A stretch of DNA of 64,000 nt from an uncultured Christensenella sp. (lineage in GTDB: Bacteria; Bacillota; Clostridia; Christensenellales; Borkfalkiaceae). Positions within the stretch are counted from its first letter, which is position 1. Each line of letters begins with the position of its first letter. Below, one piece after another: positions 7,882 to 16,828 of the stretch. The notes beneath the pieces were generated by a model. The model was not told the DNA's origin. It was given only the letters and a program-made list of their open reading frames with translations, and searched no databases. The position numbers were made by a program, and so were the translations under genes. The stretch covers positions 1-64,000 of the forward strand of contig CAJTLF010000006.1 of assembly GCA_910577555.1 (NCBI GenBank), written 5' to 3'.

Positions 7882-9027
7882 ATGGTTATAAGCTTGAAGG
7901 ACGCTTTTAAACTTGCGGGGGTGACGATAATATCGTTCTGCGCCGTGTTCGTATGTACTTTTTTCATAAGTTATTATATGGACGCCGCCGCAATAGCCGA
8001 TAAGATTACCGACCCGCAGGCGCAGGCTCTATACGACGCGCAGATGGCTACCGCGACTTTCGTAAGCTGTCTTTGCGGCGGGTTTTTGGGATTGATAGCC
8101 GTGGTTACGCTTGTGTTTTATATAAATTTGTATATCCGCAGGAACGCGTACGCATTGGGTCTTTTCAAGGCGTTGGGATACCCGAACGCGAGAATTGCAT
8201 GCGCATTTTGGGTGTTCGGGTTGAGCGTACTGCTGGGCGCGGCTTTGGGGTTTGGCTGCGGTTACGCTTTCGCACCCGCCGTTTACGACGCGTTGACGAT
8301 AGGCGCGTTGCCGAGAATAGAAGTTTCGTTTCACCCCGAGCTTCTCGTTCTGCTCGTAATTCTGCCCGCCGCGGTCTTTTCCGCGCTTTCCGTTGCGTGC
8401 GCTTTTTTCGCTCTGCGCAGACCAACTCTCGAGCTTATACGCGGGAAGAGCGAAAGGGTTAAAGCCGTTAAGCGCGTGCGTGCCGACAGGGAACGCGGGT
8501 TTTTGGCGGAAGTTTTTATTAAGACGACATTCGGCAGAAAGGGGATAGCTTTTTTCGTCGCGTTCGCCTGTTTCTGTTTTTCCGCGATGGTGCAGATGGG
8601 GGCGTCTACCCTGGAGTTGGACACGGGCTATATGATGGGTGCGATTATGCTTATTATCGGCGTGGTGCTTGCGGTTACGGTTCTTATTATGGCGACGACT
8701 ACGCTCGTCAATTCCAACGCGAAAAACGTGGCAATGATGAAAACCTTCGGGTATAATACGCGCGAGTGCGTCTTTGCAGTGCTGGGCGGGTTTCATATCT
8801 ACGCGCTTATAGGGTTTGCCGTGGGTACGGCTTATCAGTACGGGCTGATGACCCTTATGGTGAATATCGTGTTTAAAGACGTGGCTATGATGCCCGATTA
8901 TTCCTTTAATGCGCCCGTTATGCTCATTACCTTTGCGGCGTTTATCGTGTTTTACGAAGCGTGCACGTTTGCTTTCGGTTATGCGTTGAGTAAAGTTCCG
9001 TTGAAAGCGGTTATGCTTGAAAACTGA
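7882..9027 (+). CDS. ABC transporter permease, FtsX-like
   Basis: Integral membrane partner of the preceding ATPase, 381 residues, with about eight hydrophobic helices arranged as two FtsX-type repeats. An N-terminal anchor (about 12-32) is followed by a short extracytoplasmic stretch, three helices, a basic cytoplasmic linker (about 190-215) and the second block of four helices. The extracytoplasmic domain is small compared with MacB or BceB, so the substrate may be small or membrane-bound. The substrate is unknown. It is the last gene of the TetR-regulated operon and ends before a strong bidirectional terminator. Confidence 0.85.
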   Translation: MVISLKDAFKLAGVTIISFCAVFVCTFFISYYMDAAAIADKITDPQAQALYDAQMATATFVSCLCGGFLGLIAVVTLVFYINLYIRRNAYALGLFKALGYPNARIACAFWVFGLSVLLGAALGFGCGYAFAPAVYDALTIGALPRIEVSFHPELLVLLVILPAAVFSALSVACAFFALRRPTLELIRGKSERVKAVKRVRADRERGFLAEVFIKTTFGRKGIAFFVAFACFCFSAMVQMGASTLELDTGYMMGAIMLIIGVVLAVTVLIMATTTLVNSNAKNVAMMKTFGYNTRECVFAVLGGFHIYALIGFAVGTAYQYGLMTLMVNIVFKDVAMMPDYSFNAPVMLITFAAFIVFYEACTFAFGYALSKVPLKAVMLEN

Positions 9028-9044
9028 TTTTATCAAGAATTTAA

Positions 9045-9078
9045 AAAGCGGCGGACGGTTTTAACCGTCCGCCGCTTT
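9045..9078. terminator. Bidirectional terminator between exporter operon and metK
   Basis: Perfect 16-bp stem (9045-9060 / 9063-9078) with AAA/TTT ends, between convergent genes. Confidence 0.9.
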
Positions 9079-9084
9079 ACGTTA

Positions 9085-10233
9085 TCAGTTTAAGTATTTT
9101 TTTAAATCGGAAACTTTGTTAAGCCGTTCCCACGGTAAGCCGTCCTTGCCGAAATGACCGTACGCCGAAGTTTGGGAAAATACGGGTTTATTCAGACCGA
9201 GAGTTTGAATGACGGAATAGGGGCGCAAATCAAATTCCTTTACTACGATATCGGCTATTTCGCCGTCCGCAAGCTTGCCCGAGCCGAAAGTATTTACGAA
9301 AACGGAGACAGGTTGCGCGACGCCTATCGCGTAAGCTACCTGCAATTCCACTTCATCGCAAAGTCCCGCCGCGACGAGATTTTTACAGATATACCGCGCC
9401 ATATACGCCGCCGAACGGTCTACTTTGGTTGCGTCCTTGCCCGAGAACGCTCCGCCGCCGTGGGCGCATCTGCCGCCGTAGGTATCGACGATAATCTTTC
9501 TGCCCGTAAGTCCGCTGTCGCCTTCGGGTCCGCCTATTTCGAACCTGCCCGTGGGGTTTATGAAGTATTTGGTGTTTTTATCGAGTAGTTTTTCGGGAAT
9601 AATGCTTACTACTTCGCGCATTATATCCGCCTTTAACTGCTCCTGCGAAACTTCCGCGTCGTGCTGGGCGGAAACTACCACCGTTTCGATTCTTACGGGC
9701 GTTTTGCCGTCGTATTCAACCGTTACCTGCGTTTTGCCGTCCGGTCTGAGATAGGGCAATACGCCGCTCTTGCGGACTTGCGCGAGCCTTTCGGCGAGCT
9801 TGTGCGAGAGTGAGATGGGCAGGGGCATAAGCTCTTCCGTTTCGCGGCAGGCGTAGCCGAACATCATTCCCTGGTCGCCCGCGCCGAAGCTGTCGCGGAT
9901 ATCCTTGCTGTCCGTTCTTTCGACGCCCATTGCTATATCCGCGCTCTGGGTATGCACCGCCACGTCGATATTGCACTTATCGTATGCGAAAGACCCGCAT
10001 ATATAGCCCGTTTGCCGTATTTTTTCGCGGGCGATTTGTTCGTAGTCGACCCTTGCGGAGGTTGTTACTTCGCCCATAATCAGAAGTCTGTCGTATGCGG
10101 CGCAACACTCTACGGCGCACCTTGCGTCAGGGTCGGTTTTTAAAATTTCGTCTACTATAGCGTCCGAAATTCCGTCGCAAAGCTTGTCGGGATGTCCTTC
10201 GGTTACGCTTTCGCTGGTAAAATATTTTTTCAT
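9085..10233 (-). CDS. metK: S-adenosylmethionine synthase
   Basis: Makes S-adenosylmethionine from methionine and ATP. At 382 residues it has normal family length. Signatures include the N-terminal [20 protein letters not shown], the [12 protein letters not shown] hexapeptide region and the P-loop-like [19 protein letters not shown]. The gene lies 2 bp after the stop of an acetyltransferase gene and shares that gene's promoter and SAM-riboswitch-like leader, a usual form of control for metK in Firmicutes. The product would feed the many SAM users here, including the radical SAM gene divergent from this operon. Confidence 0.97.
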   Translation of the reverse strand: MKKYFTSESVTEGHPDKLCDGISDAIVDEILKTDPDARCAVECCAAYDRLLIMGEVTTSARVDYEQIAREKIRQTGYICGSFAYDKCNIDVAVHTQSADIAMGVERTDSKDIRDSFGAGDQGMMFGYACRETEELMPLPISLSHKLAERLAQVRKSGVLPYLRPDGKTQVTVEYDGKTPVRIETVVVSAQHDAEVSQEQLKADIMREVVSIIPEKLLDKNTKYFINPTGRFEIGGPEGDSGLTGRKIIVDTYGGRCAHGGGAFSGKDATKVDRSAAYMARYICKNLVAAGLCDEVELQVAYAIGVAQPVSVFVNTFGSGKLADGEIADIVVKEFDLRPYSVIQTLGLNKPVFSQTSAYGHFGKDGLPWERLNKVSDLKKYLN

Positions 10234-10235
10234 CT

Positions 10236-10694
10236 TCAGTTCTCCTTGGCGGTCTTTTTGTAAAGCGATAAGTAATTTGCGTCGGCATAGCCGAGCGATT
10301 TATAGAGATTTAGCGCCCGCGCGTTGTCGCGCTCGACTTCCAGCCTTATATAGCCGTATTCGTCCGTGTTTTCAAGAAATTTGAAAAATTGACTTCCCAG
10401 ACCTTTGCCGCGGAAGTCGGGCTTTATATACAGCTCGTCCAGCCATAAAAGCCTGCCGCACGCTTCCTGCGACGCGGAAAGGCAACATACCGCATAGCCT
10501 GCCGTTTTTCCGTCGCAGAGTATGAAGTAGCCGCGGACAATCTCTTTGGATAAAATTTCTTTCCAGAATTTTTCGCGACCGTTATCGTCTATTACTGAAT
10601 TGGTCACGCCCGACGCATAAAAGTCGCGTGACATATTAAAATATTCGTCTTTATCCGCGCTTTGCATCAGTCTTGCGGAAAATTCTTTATCCAT
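10236..10694 (-). CDS. GNAT-family N-acetyltransferase
   Basis: Acetyl-CoA-dependent transferase of 152 residues. The GNAT motif A is seen as [17 protein letters not shown], followed by [22 protein letters not shown] (motif B, C-terminal). The substrate is unknown. I start it at the ATG at 10694. The longer reading from 10805 would translate the riboswitch and terminator. AAGGAG sits 6 nt before this ATG, and that Shine-Dalgarno is itself the 3' arm of the terminator hairpin. As first gene of the metK operon it is also predicted to be under SAM control. A link to methionine or SAM metabolism is inferred from position only. Confidence 0.85.
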   Translation of the reverse strand: MDKEFSARLMQSADKDEYFNMSRDFYASGVTNSVIDDNGREKFWKEILSKEIVRGYFILCDGKTAGYAVCCLSASQEACGRLLWLDELYIKPDFRGKGLGSQFFKFLENTDEYGYIRLEVERDNARALNLYKSLGYADANYLSLYKKTAKEN

Positions 10695-10820
10695 AAAAAA
10701 CTCCTTGCCGACCGACAAGGAGTAAATTTCGCTATGTCCCATCGGTACGGCGTTAGCACCTTGCCTTGCAGGTTGCTGTGTGGTCGCAGAGCCGTTCTCT
10801 CGCACACTCTTTATAGGTTT
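10695..10820 (-). promoter_or_regulatory. SAM-riboswitch-like leader with overlapping terminator and ribosome-binding site
   Basis: On the transcript the leader contains GAGAGA-AC-GGCUC, then AGCAACC (complement of 10771-10777) and GGUGCUAACG (complement of 10751-10760), in the order and spacing of the S-box (SAM-I) core. ACGGC (10791-10795) can pair with GCCGU (10747-10751). It ends in an 8-bp hairpin (10700-10707 / 10716-10723) followed by six U. The hairpin's 3' arm contains AAGGAG, the ribosome-binding site of the next gene, so the off state would block both elongation and translation. The metK context supports this strongly. A clear P1 stem was not resolved, so the exact SAM class is uncertain. 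Confidence 0.65.
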
Positions 10821-10826
10821 GAAAGT

Positions 10827-10855
10827 ATTATATCATTTGATTTTAATGCTGTCAA
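10827..10855 (-). promoter_or_regulatory. Promoter of the acetyltransferase-metK operon
   Basis: Perfect consensus on the minus strand: TTGACA (10850-10855), 17-bp spacer, TATAAT (10827-10832). Confidence 0.9.
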
Positions 10856-10861
10856 TAAAAT

Positions 10862-10890
10862 TTGCCTTTTGCGGCGTTTTATTTTATAAT
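10862..10890 (+). promoter_or_regulatory. Promoter of the radical SAM gene
   Basis: TTGCCT (10862-10867), 17-bp spacer, TATAAT (10885-10890). The -10 box ends 6 bp before the GTG start. Its -35 lies back to back with the -35 of the metK promoter, 6 bp apart. Confidence 0.7.
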
Positions 10891-10896
10891 GGTTTC

Positions 10897-11748
10897 GTGA
10901 ATTGCAATATCTGTCCCGCAGGGTGCGGGGTTGAAAGGGAAATAAAGGCGGGCGCGTGCGGAGTTAAGGGCTTGAAGATAGCGAAGTACGGCTTGCACGC
11001 TTACGAAGAACCGCCGATTTCGTTTAAGGGGGGCAGCGGCTGTATATTCTTTTGCGGCTGTACTCTTAAGTGCGTGTTCTGCCAGAATTACGAGCTTTCG
11101 CGCAATACCCGCGGAAAAGAAATTACGGTAAGCGAGCTTGCCGATATATTTAAAAAGCTGGAAGATATGGGGGCGGAGAATATCAATTTGGTAAATCCTA
11201 CCCATTATTTAAGGCATATTGCGGGGGCAATTGAAATTTACAAGCCCAAAATTCCCGTGGTTTACAACACTCACGGCTACGAGACGCCTGAAAGTCTGCG
11301 CTTTGCGGACGGGTTTGTGGATATCTATCTTACAGATTTGAAGTTTATCGACCGTGCGCTTGCCAAGCGTTACACCGCCCGACCCGATTACGCCGACTAC
11401 GCTTTGCCGGCAGTGAAGTTTATGGCGGAAAAGCTGTTGAAGCTGCGGGGCGACGGCAAGATGCTTTCGGGGTGCATAGTGCGGCATCTCGTATTGCCGC
11501 TTGCCGCGTACGACAGCGTTAAGGTGGTTGAGTTTATGGGTACGCTGCCCCAAACGGCGTATTTCAGCCTTATGAGCCAATACGTGCCGTACGGCGACGC
11601 GGAAAAGTTTAAAGAACTCACGCGCGGGATAACGAAAAGGGAATACGAGAGAGTGGTCGGCGCGGTGAAAAGCGCGGGGCTTGAAAGAGTTTTCTTGCAG
11701 GACTTTTCGAGCGCGACCGAGAAATATATACCCGAATGGGATTACTGA
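10897..11748 (+). CDS. PflX-type radical SAM protein
   Basis: Radical S-adenosylmethionine enzyme of 283 residues. The cluster motif CTLKCVFC gives the CxxxCxxC triad that binds the 4Fe-4S cluster. Two extra cysteines near the N-terminus (CNICPAGC) and GACGV match the COG1313/PflX group, which resembles pyruvate formate-lyase activating enzymes; the target is not known. I start it at GTG 10897. The upstream in-frame reading runs into the divergent riboswitch leader, and the promoter -10 box ends 6 bp before the GTG, so the mRNA is probably leaderless. No Shine-Dalgarno is seen. The ABC-F gene follows 1 bp after its stop. Confidence 0.85.
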   Translation: MNCNICPAGCGVEREIKAGACGVKGLKIAKYGLHAYEEPPISFKGGSGCIFFCGCTLKCVFCQNYELSRNTRGKEITVSELADIFKKLEDMGAENINLVNPTHYLRHIAGAIEIYKPKIPVVYNTHGYETPESLRFADGFVDIYLTDLKFIDRALAKRYTARPDYADYALPAVKFMAEKLLKLRGDGKMLSGCIVRHLVLPLAAYDSVKVVEFMGTLPQTAYFSLMSQYVPYGDAEKFKELTRGITKREYERVVGAVKSAGLERVFLQDFSSATEKYIPEWDY

Positions 11749-11749
11749 T

Positions 11750-13642
11750 ATGTTGATTAACGTTGAAAATGCGTCGTTTTCTTACGGCGACAATTTAATA
11801 TTCGAAAACGCGTCTTTTACGGTGAACGAAGGGGAGCGCGTGGGGCTTATAGGGGCGAACGGCGAAGGCAAGACCACGCTTATTAAGCTTATTTGCGGCG
11901 GGCTGGACGCGGATTGCGGCTCGGTTACCCGAAAGAACGGCGCAACGATAGGTTATCTCGAGCAGAACGGCGGATATACGAGCGGAAACACCGTTTACGC
12001 GGAGATGCTGGAAGTTTTCAAAGACGATTTCGCGGCGGTGGAAAGGCTGGAAGAGCTTGCCCTGAAGCTTGCGGAGACTTCACCCGAATCGGCGGATTAT
12101 AAGCGCGTTTCCGCCCGTATAGAGAGCCTTGAAAAGTATATCGCGTCGCGCGATTGCTATAACGCCGAAGTGAAGATTAAAACCGTTTTGAACGGCGTGG
12201 GGTTTGCGGACAGTTACGACAGGATTATAGACACCCTTTCGGGCGGGGAAAAGACGAGACTGAAGCTTGCCCGTCTACTCCTTGAAAGCCCCGATATGCT
12301 CATACTCGACGAGCCGACAAACCATCTCGATATAGCCACCCTTTACTGGCTGGAAGAATATCTTGCGTCGTTTAAGGGCGCGATACTCGTAGTATCTCAC
12401 GACAGATATTTTTTGGACAGAGTGGTTTTGCGCGTTCTCGAAATAGAGAATAAAAAGCTGGTTTCGTTTGCGGGAAACTACTCCAAATATAAAGTTTTAA
12501 AAGCCGAGCGCAACGCGCGAATGCTCAAGGATTATGAAGCGCAACGGGAAGAGCGGGCAAAGCTTCAGGATTACGTTGACCGTAATATCGTGCGGGCTAC
12601 GACGGCGAAGTCGGCGCAGAGCAGAGTTAAACAGCTCGAGAAAATGGAGATATTGGAAAAGCCGTATATTCCGCCCAAGCCGCCCGTATACCGCTTCGAT
12701 TACGATATGCAGCCTTATGAGACCGTAATCGATATCGACGGGTTAAATCTCGGAATAGGCGGTAAACGGCTTATATCCGCGGGGCAATTGAAAATACGGC
12801 GGGGCGAAAAGGTTGCGCTCGTCGGTGAAAACGGGACGGGGAAGTCCACTCTTTTAAAGGCGATAGTAAAGGGCGGCAACCCGCAGATAACGGTGGGCAG
12901 GCACGTAAAGCCCGCGTATTACGACCAGGAAGGCGCGAACCTTGACGGCAAGAATACCGTAATAGCCGAGCTGTGGGAGCGGCACGTGGGATTAACCCAG
13001 ACCGAAGTGCGCTCCGCTCTGGCGCGGTGCGGGCTGTTCGAAGAAGATATGCAAAAGCCCGTTTGCGCGCTTTCGGGCGGGGAGAGAGCCAAGCTCGGGC
13101 TGTGCGTTTTAGAGTGCGAGCGGGGGAATTTCCTTATAATGGACGAGCCGACAAACCACCTTGATTTGCCCGCAAGAGAGAGCCTTGAAAGGGCGTTGAA
13201 GGAGTTTGACGGCACTTTGCTTTTCGTATCCCACGACAGATATTTTTTAAACGCCGTTGCGGGGCGGGTGGTGGAGATTGCGGACGGCAAGCTCAACCGC
13301 TACGACTGCGGTTACGAGAGTTACGGCGAAGCAAAGCGCAAACAAAGGGAAGAGATTGCGCAAAAAAGAGAAGAAGAGAAGTTTGAAAAGCGGCAGGCGG
13401 AGAGAGAGAATTCTTACCGTTCGAAAAAGGAAAGGGCGCAGGACGCGAGAAAAAAGGAGCTTTTAAAGCATACCGAAAACAAAATATGCGAGCTGGAAGA
13501 GCGGGAAAGCGAGCTTAATTTAATGCTTGCGGACGGGGAGATTGCCGCCGACTACTTGCGCGTGAACGGAATACTCGAAGAATTGAACGCCATAAAATTA
13601 CAGCTGGACGCACTTTACAAAGAGTATGAAACTATGATATAA
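11750..13642 (+). CDS. ABC-F family ATPase
   Basis: Soluble ABC-F protein of 630 residues, a family whose members act on the ribosome (translation factors or antibiotic protection); there is no membrane domain. Two ATPase cassettes are intact. The first has Walker A GANGEGKTT, LSGGEKTRL and LILDEPTNHLD; the second has GENGTGKST, LSGGERAKL and LIMDEPTNHLD. A charged linker follows the first cassette. The C-terminal 100 or so residues are Lys/Glu-rich coiled coil, as in Uup-like members. I use ATG 11750 because it lies directly after the radical SAM stop and gives the usual N-terminus MLINVENASFSYG. Which ABC-F subfamily it belongs to is open. Confidence 0.92.
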   Translation: MLINVENASFSYGDNLIFENASFTVNEGERVGLIGANGEGKTTLIKLICGGLDADCGSVTRKNGATIGYLEQNGGYTSGNTVYAEMLEVFKDDFAAVERLEELALKLAETSPESADYKRVSARIESLEKYIASRDCYNAEVKIKTVLNGVGFADSYDRIIDTLSGGEKTRLKLARLLLESPDMLILDEPTNHLDIATLYWLEEYLASFKGAILVVSHDRYFLDRVVLRVLEIENKKLVSFAGNYSKYKVLKAERNARMLKDYEAQREERAKLQDYVDRNIVRATTAKSAQSRVKQLEKMEILEKPYIPPKPPVYRFDYDMQPYETVIDIDGLNLGIGGKRLISAGQLKIRRGEKVALVGENGTGKSTLLKAIVKGGNPQITVGRHVKPAYYDQEGANLDGKNTVIAELWERHVGLTQTEVRSALARCGLFEEDMQKPVCALSGGERAKLGLCVLECERGNFLIMDEPTNHLDLPARESLERALKEFDGTLLFVSHDRYFLNAVAGRVVEIADGKLNRYDCGYESYGEAKRKQREEIAQKREEEKFEKRQAERENSYRSKKERAQDARKKELLKHTENKICELEERESELNLMLADGEIAADYLRVNGILEELNAIKLQLDALYKEYETMI

Positions 13643-13653
13643 TAGGGGTAATT

Positions 13654-14709
13654 ATGGAGAACGAGAAAGAAAAAGTACCCGCCGAAGAGAATAAAGAGCG
13701 GGTGAATATACGGCATACGATAAGCGCGGAAGAGACGTTTACTCTTGCCAAAGACGTTTTCGATATCCGTTGTTTTATAAAGAACGTTTACGCTAACCGC
13801 GCGGTTATTGCAAGGCGGCTGAACATTCTTACGCTTACGGTGAGCACGCTGTTTATGATGCTGTATTCGGCGTTCGTGCTGTACGTTTCGCTTGCGGGAA
13901 AGCTTAATCTGGGGTTGGAATTAACCCTTTACTGTATGCTCGGCGCGTACGGCGCGCTGTTTGCGGCGTTTTTAATCGTTTACGCTTGCAGCGTGCGGTC
14001 GAGTACGAAAAACCTTGTAAAATATAAGCGAGCGCTTAAAATTTTCAAAGTACTCGTAAGGCTGTTGTCGCTTGCCGTTTCCATTACCGCAATTACTTTC
14101 ACGGTGATGGGCGGGGAGCTTTCCGCGGCGAATGCTGCCGTTGATATACTTATCGTCGTATTTTCCGTAATTACTTTGATTATTCAGGTAATACCGCTTA
14201 TGTTCGGCGGGTCGGCAAGGCTGGTAAGGTGGCTGTTGTCGCCCGTAAAGATTAAGACGCGGTTTTCGAACGTCGTTCTGGAATGGTACGAGCTTGCCGT
14301 TTCCGGCTCGGCGCAGGACGGGGCGGTGAAGAAGGTTTCGAGCAAGTATTTCGATGATATAGGCGTGTTAATCGACAATCTGCTCGTGCCGCAGATAGGC
14401 AAAAAATATATCAATACCATTAAGCCCGCCGTGCTTATAAATTTAGTGGCGCACGCGCCCGAAAGCGACAGGCCCGTTTTGGAAGGGCTGTTGAAAAACG
14501 TATTTGCGTACGCGACGGAGTGCGGCTACGTTTCGTTTAATCCCTGTAAAGATTTACCGTTCGACGGCAGTATCGAAGTGGAAGAAAAGCCGCAAAAACA
14601 GACCTTTAAGGGCAGACTTATGAAGGTTGGGCAGAAAATAGGCAAAACTATGCTGGATAAGTATATTACCGGTTCGGTGGATAGTGATAAAAAAAGTATT
14701 GACAAGTGA
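13654..14709 (+). CDS. Membrane protein of unknown function
   Basis: Unrecognised 351-residue protein. A charged N-terminus (about 50 residues, Glu/Lys-rich) is followed by four hydrophobic helices at about 55-80, 90-115, 132-152 and 160-185. A long soluble C-terminal part (about 165 residues) ends in a basic tail. No enzyme motif is apparent. AGGGG precedes the start at 13654, and the gene is only 11 bp after the ABC-F stop, so read-through from that operon is likely. A TATAAT at 13638-13643 may add a local promoter. Confidence 0.7.
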   Translation: MENEKEKVPAEENKERVNIRHTISAEETFTLAKDVFDIRCFIKNVYANRAVIARRLNILTLTVSTLFMMLYSAFVLYVSLAGKLNLGLELTLYCMLGAYGALFAAFLIVYACSVRSSTKNLVKYKRALKIFKVLVRLLSLAVSITAITFTVMGGELSAANAAVDILIVVFSVITLIIQVIPLMFGGSARLVRWLLSPVKIKTRFSNVVLEWYELAVSGSAQDGAVKKVSSKYFDDIGVLIDNLLVPQIGKKYINTIKPAVLINLVAHAPESDRPVLEGLLKNVFAYATECGYVSFNPCKDLPFDGSIEVEEKPQKQTFKGRLMKVGQKIGKTMLDKYITGSVDSDKKSIDK

Positions 14710-14727
14710 CGGAACGGGTGTTATAAT
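14699..14727 (+). promoter_or_regulatory. Promoter of the 101-residue membrane protein
   Basis: TTGACA (14699-14704), 17-bp spacer, TATAAT (14722-14727). The -35 box overlaps the stop codon region of the preceding gene. Confidence 0.9.
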
Positions 14728-14786
14728 TATTTCACAAAGTTATCACATTGTTTGGCTATTTAAAAGAAATTTTAAGGAGATGAATT

Positions 14787-15092
14787 ATGAACAGGTATGA
14801 AAAAGACGAGATAAGGAGTTTGCCGCCTAAGTACCGTCCTATGGGTGCGTGGGAATACTTCGGTTACAGTATTTTGTATGCCATTCCGCTTATCGGTTTT
14901 ATTATGCTTATCGTGTTCGCTTGCAGCGGCAGCAATATTGCAAGAAGAAGCCATGCGAGAAGTTACTTCTGCGGTTTGTTGATTGTGCTAATTCTGATAG
15001 GTATTGCCGTGGGTATTTTAATCGGAAGCGGTATGATGGAAGAAATCAGGCAAACCATTCAGGACTTTATTTCCCAAATGCAACCGCAATAA
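14787..15092 (+). CDS. Small membrane protein
   Basis: This 101-residue protein has a short charged N-terminus with PPKYRPMGAWEYFGY, two hydrophobic helices (about 28-47 and 62-85) and an amphipathic C-terminal tail. Proteins with this N-terminal motif are common hypotheticals in Clostridia; I know of no assigned function. It has its own strong promoter, an AAGGAG ribosome-binding site 13 nt upstream and its own terminator, so it is an independent single-gene unit that is probably well expressed. Confidence 0.8.
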   Translation: MNRYEKDEIRSLPPKYRPMGAWEYFGYSILYAIPLIGFIMLIVFACSGSNIARRSHARSYFCGLLIVLILIGIAVGILIGSGMMEEIRQTIQDFISQMQPQ

Positions 15093-15109
15093 ATTTTAAT
15101 GTAAAAATT

Positions 15110-15140
15110 AAAAGCAGTAACGAGAGTTACTGCTTTTTTT
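15110..15140 (+). terminator. Terminator of the small membrane protein
   Basis: Twelve-bp stem (15110-15121 / 15126-15137) with GAGA loop and a T run. Confidence 0.9.
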
Positions 15141-15177
15141 TGTTTGGGCTTATTGTTTCAGGGTTTGTGCGGTTTTC

Positions 15178-15209
15178 CGGATTGCTTCGCCAAAGGCTCG
15201 CAATGACGG
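15178..15209. repeat. Diverged copy of the 4853-type repeat
   Basis: CGGATTGCTTCG and GCTCGCAATGACGG match both ends of the repeat at 4853-4943, while the middle (CCAAAGG) differs. It lies between the terminator at 15110 and glyS. Confidence 0.75.
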
Positions 15210-15219
15210 CGGTGGGGGA

Positions 15220-16623
15220 TTAAAAATCCAGACTTTTTTCGATATAGCTTTCGAGTTCGTCGATTTTAAGGCGGATTTGCTCCATACTGTCGCGGTCGCG
15301 CACGGTTACGGTGTCGTCGTTCAGCGTGTCGAAGTCTACCGTTATGCAGAAGGGTGTGCCTATTTCGTCCTGACGGCGGTAACGCTTGCCTATCGAGCCC
15401 GTTACGTCGTAGGTTACCGAGAATTTTTTGGCGAGCTTTTTATAAACTTCGTCCGCCTTTTCCGAAAGTCCTTTCTGTAAGGGCAATATAGCCGCCTTGA
15501 AGGGGGCAAGGAAGGGGTGAAGGCGAAGAACCGTTCTTATATCGTTTTTACTCTCGTCCAGAACCTGCTCGTCGTAAGCGTCGGTCAAGAGTGCGAGAAC
15601 GCACCTTTCCACGCCGAGCGACGGCTCGATTACGTACGGGATATACTTTTCGTTGGTGACGGGGTCGGTGTATTCCATATTTTCGCCGCTTTCCGTCTGG
15701 TGCTGTTTAAGGTCGTAGTCCGTTCTGTCCGCAATGCCCCACAGCTCGCCCCAGCCGAAAGCGAAGTTGTATTCGAAGTCGGTCGTGGCTTTGGAGTAAA
15801 AGCACAGCTCTTCGGGCGAGTGGTCGCGGAGCTTTAGATTTTCTTCCTTCATGCCGAGAGATAAAAGGAAGTTTTTGCAATACTCCTTCCAATAGCCGAA
15901 CCATTCCAAATCGGTGCCCGGTTTGCAGAAAAATTCAAGTTCCATCTGCTCGAATTCGCGGACGCGGAAAATGAAGTTTCCGGGGGTGATTTCGTTGCGG
16001 AACGATTTACCTATCTGACCTATTCCGAAGGGAACGCGGCTACGGGAAGAACGCGCCACGTTTTTGAAGTTTACGAATATGCCCTGAGCCGTTTCGGGGC
16101 GCAGATATACCGTGTTTACCGTGTCTTCGGTGACGCCCTGAAAGGTTTTGAACATGAGATTGAATTTTCTTATGGAAGTGAAGTCGCTCTTGCCGCAGAC
16201 GGGGCAGACGATTTTCTTTTCGGAAATGAATTTTTCAAGTCCGTCGTTGTCCATACTCTCGACTTTGATATCGAGATTGTGCTTTTTGCAATAATCTTCC
16301 ACGAGATTGTCCGCGCGGTGGCGTGCCTTGCAGTTTTTGCAGTCCATCAACGGGTCGGAAAAGCCGCCGATATGTCCGGACGCTTTCCAGGTGCGGGGGT
16401 TCATTAAAATAGCGCAGTCGAGCCCCACGTTGTAAGGGCTTTCCTGAACGAATTTTTTCCACCAAGCTTTTTTTACGTTGTTTTTAAATTCGACGCCCAA
16501 GGGTCCGAAGTCCCAGGTGTTGGCAAGTCCGCCGTAAATTTCACTGCCCGGGAAGATAAAGCCCCTGTTTTTGCAGAGCGCGACGAGTTTTTCCTGAGTT
16601 ACCGTTCTCTTTTTATCAGCCAT
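15220..16623 (-). CDS. glyS: Glycine--tRNA ligase (homodimeric type)
   Basis: Class II aminoacyl-tRNA synthetase of 467 residues, the alpha2 form used by many Firmicutes instead of the GlyQ/GlyS heterotetramer. Visible are the N-terminal [16 protein letters not shown] region, motif 2 [21 protein letters not shown] and motif 3 [14 protein letters not shown], followed by the C-terminal anticodon-binding domain. A zinc-type CKNC...CPVC insert is present. GGAG lies upstream of the ATG at 16623. It stands alone; no T-box leader was found in the 200 bp upstream. Confidence 0.96.
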   Translation of the reverse strand: MADKKRTVTQEKLVALCKNRGFIFPGSEIYGGLANTWDFGPLGVEFKNNVKKAWWKKFVQESPYNVGLDCAILMNPRTWKASGHIGGFSDPLMDCKNCKARHRADNLVEDYCKKHNLDIKVESMDNDGLEKFISEKKIVCPVCGKSDFTSIRKFNLMFKTFQGVTEDTVNTVYLRPETAQGIFVNFKNVARSSRSRVPFGIGQIGKSFRNEITPGNFIFRVREFEQMELEFFCKPGTDLEWFGYWKEYCKNFLLSLGMKEENLKLRDHSPEELCFYSKATTDFEYNFAFGWGELWGIADRTDYDLKQHQTESGENMEYTDPVTNEKYIPYVIEPSLGVERCVLALLTDAYDEQVLDESKNDIRTVLRLHPFLAPFKAAILPLQKGLSEKADEVYKKLAKKFSVTYDVTGSIGKRYRRQDEIGTPFCITVDFDTLNDDTVTVRDRDSMEQIRLKIDELESYIEKSLDF

Positions 16624-16767
16624 AATATTTCTCCGAGTTGACGTATTATAAAGTAATTTTAGTTTAATTCGCGTGTTAAGTCAAGTTATCGGGTTGAAGA
16701 GTATAAAAAAATTTGAAAAAAGCAAAATTTTCTTTTTTAAACGATATGCTTTTCGGCTTTGGTATGA

Positions 16768-16773
16768 TATAAT
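16768..16773 (+). promoter_or_regulatory. Probable -10 box of fhs
   Basis: TATAAT with no good -35 at the right distance. The 16624-16828 gap is otherwise AT-rich and shows no further structure. Confidence 0.5.
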
Positions 16774-16828
16774 AAAGTCGTATATCTATATATATTATTT
16801 AGAAAATTTTTAAAGGAAAAAGTAAAAT

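Noticed and set aside
8029..9036. 335-codon open frame antisense to the ABC permease, and similar long antisense frames over tkt, glnS and fhs
   Set aside because: Composition is dominated by Arg/His/Lys or Ser/Ala runs typical of antisense readings of GC-rich genes; the sense frames carry the family motifs.
10695..10805. N-terminal extension of the acetyltransferase gene
   Set aside because: It would translate the riboswitch-like leader and terminator; the internal ATG at 10694 has AAGGAG and gives a normal GNAT N-terminus.
10780..10896. N-terminal extension of the radical SAM protein
   Set aside because: It covers the divergent leader and both promoters; the family begins at the CNICPAGC segment.
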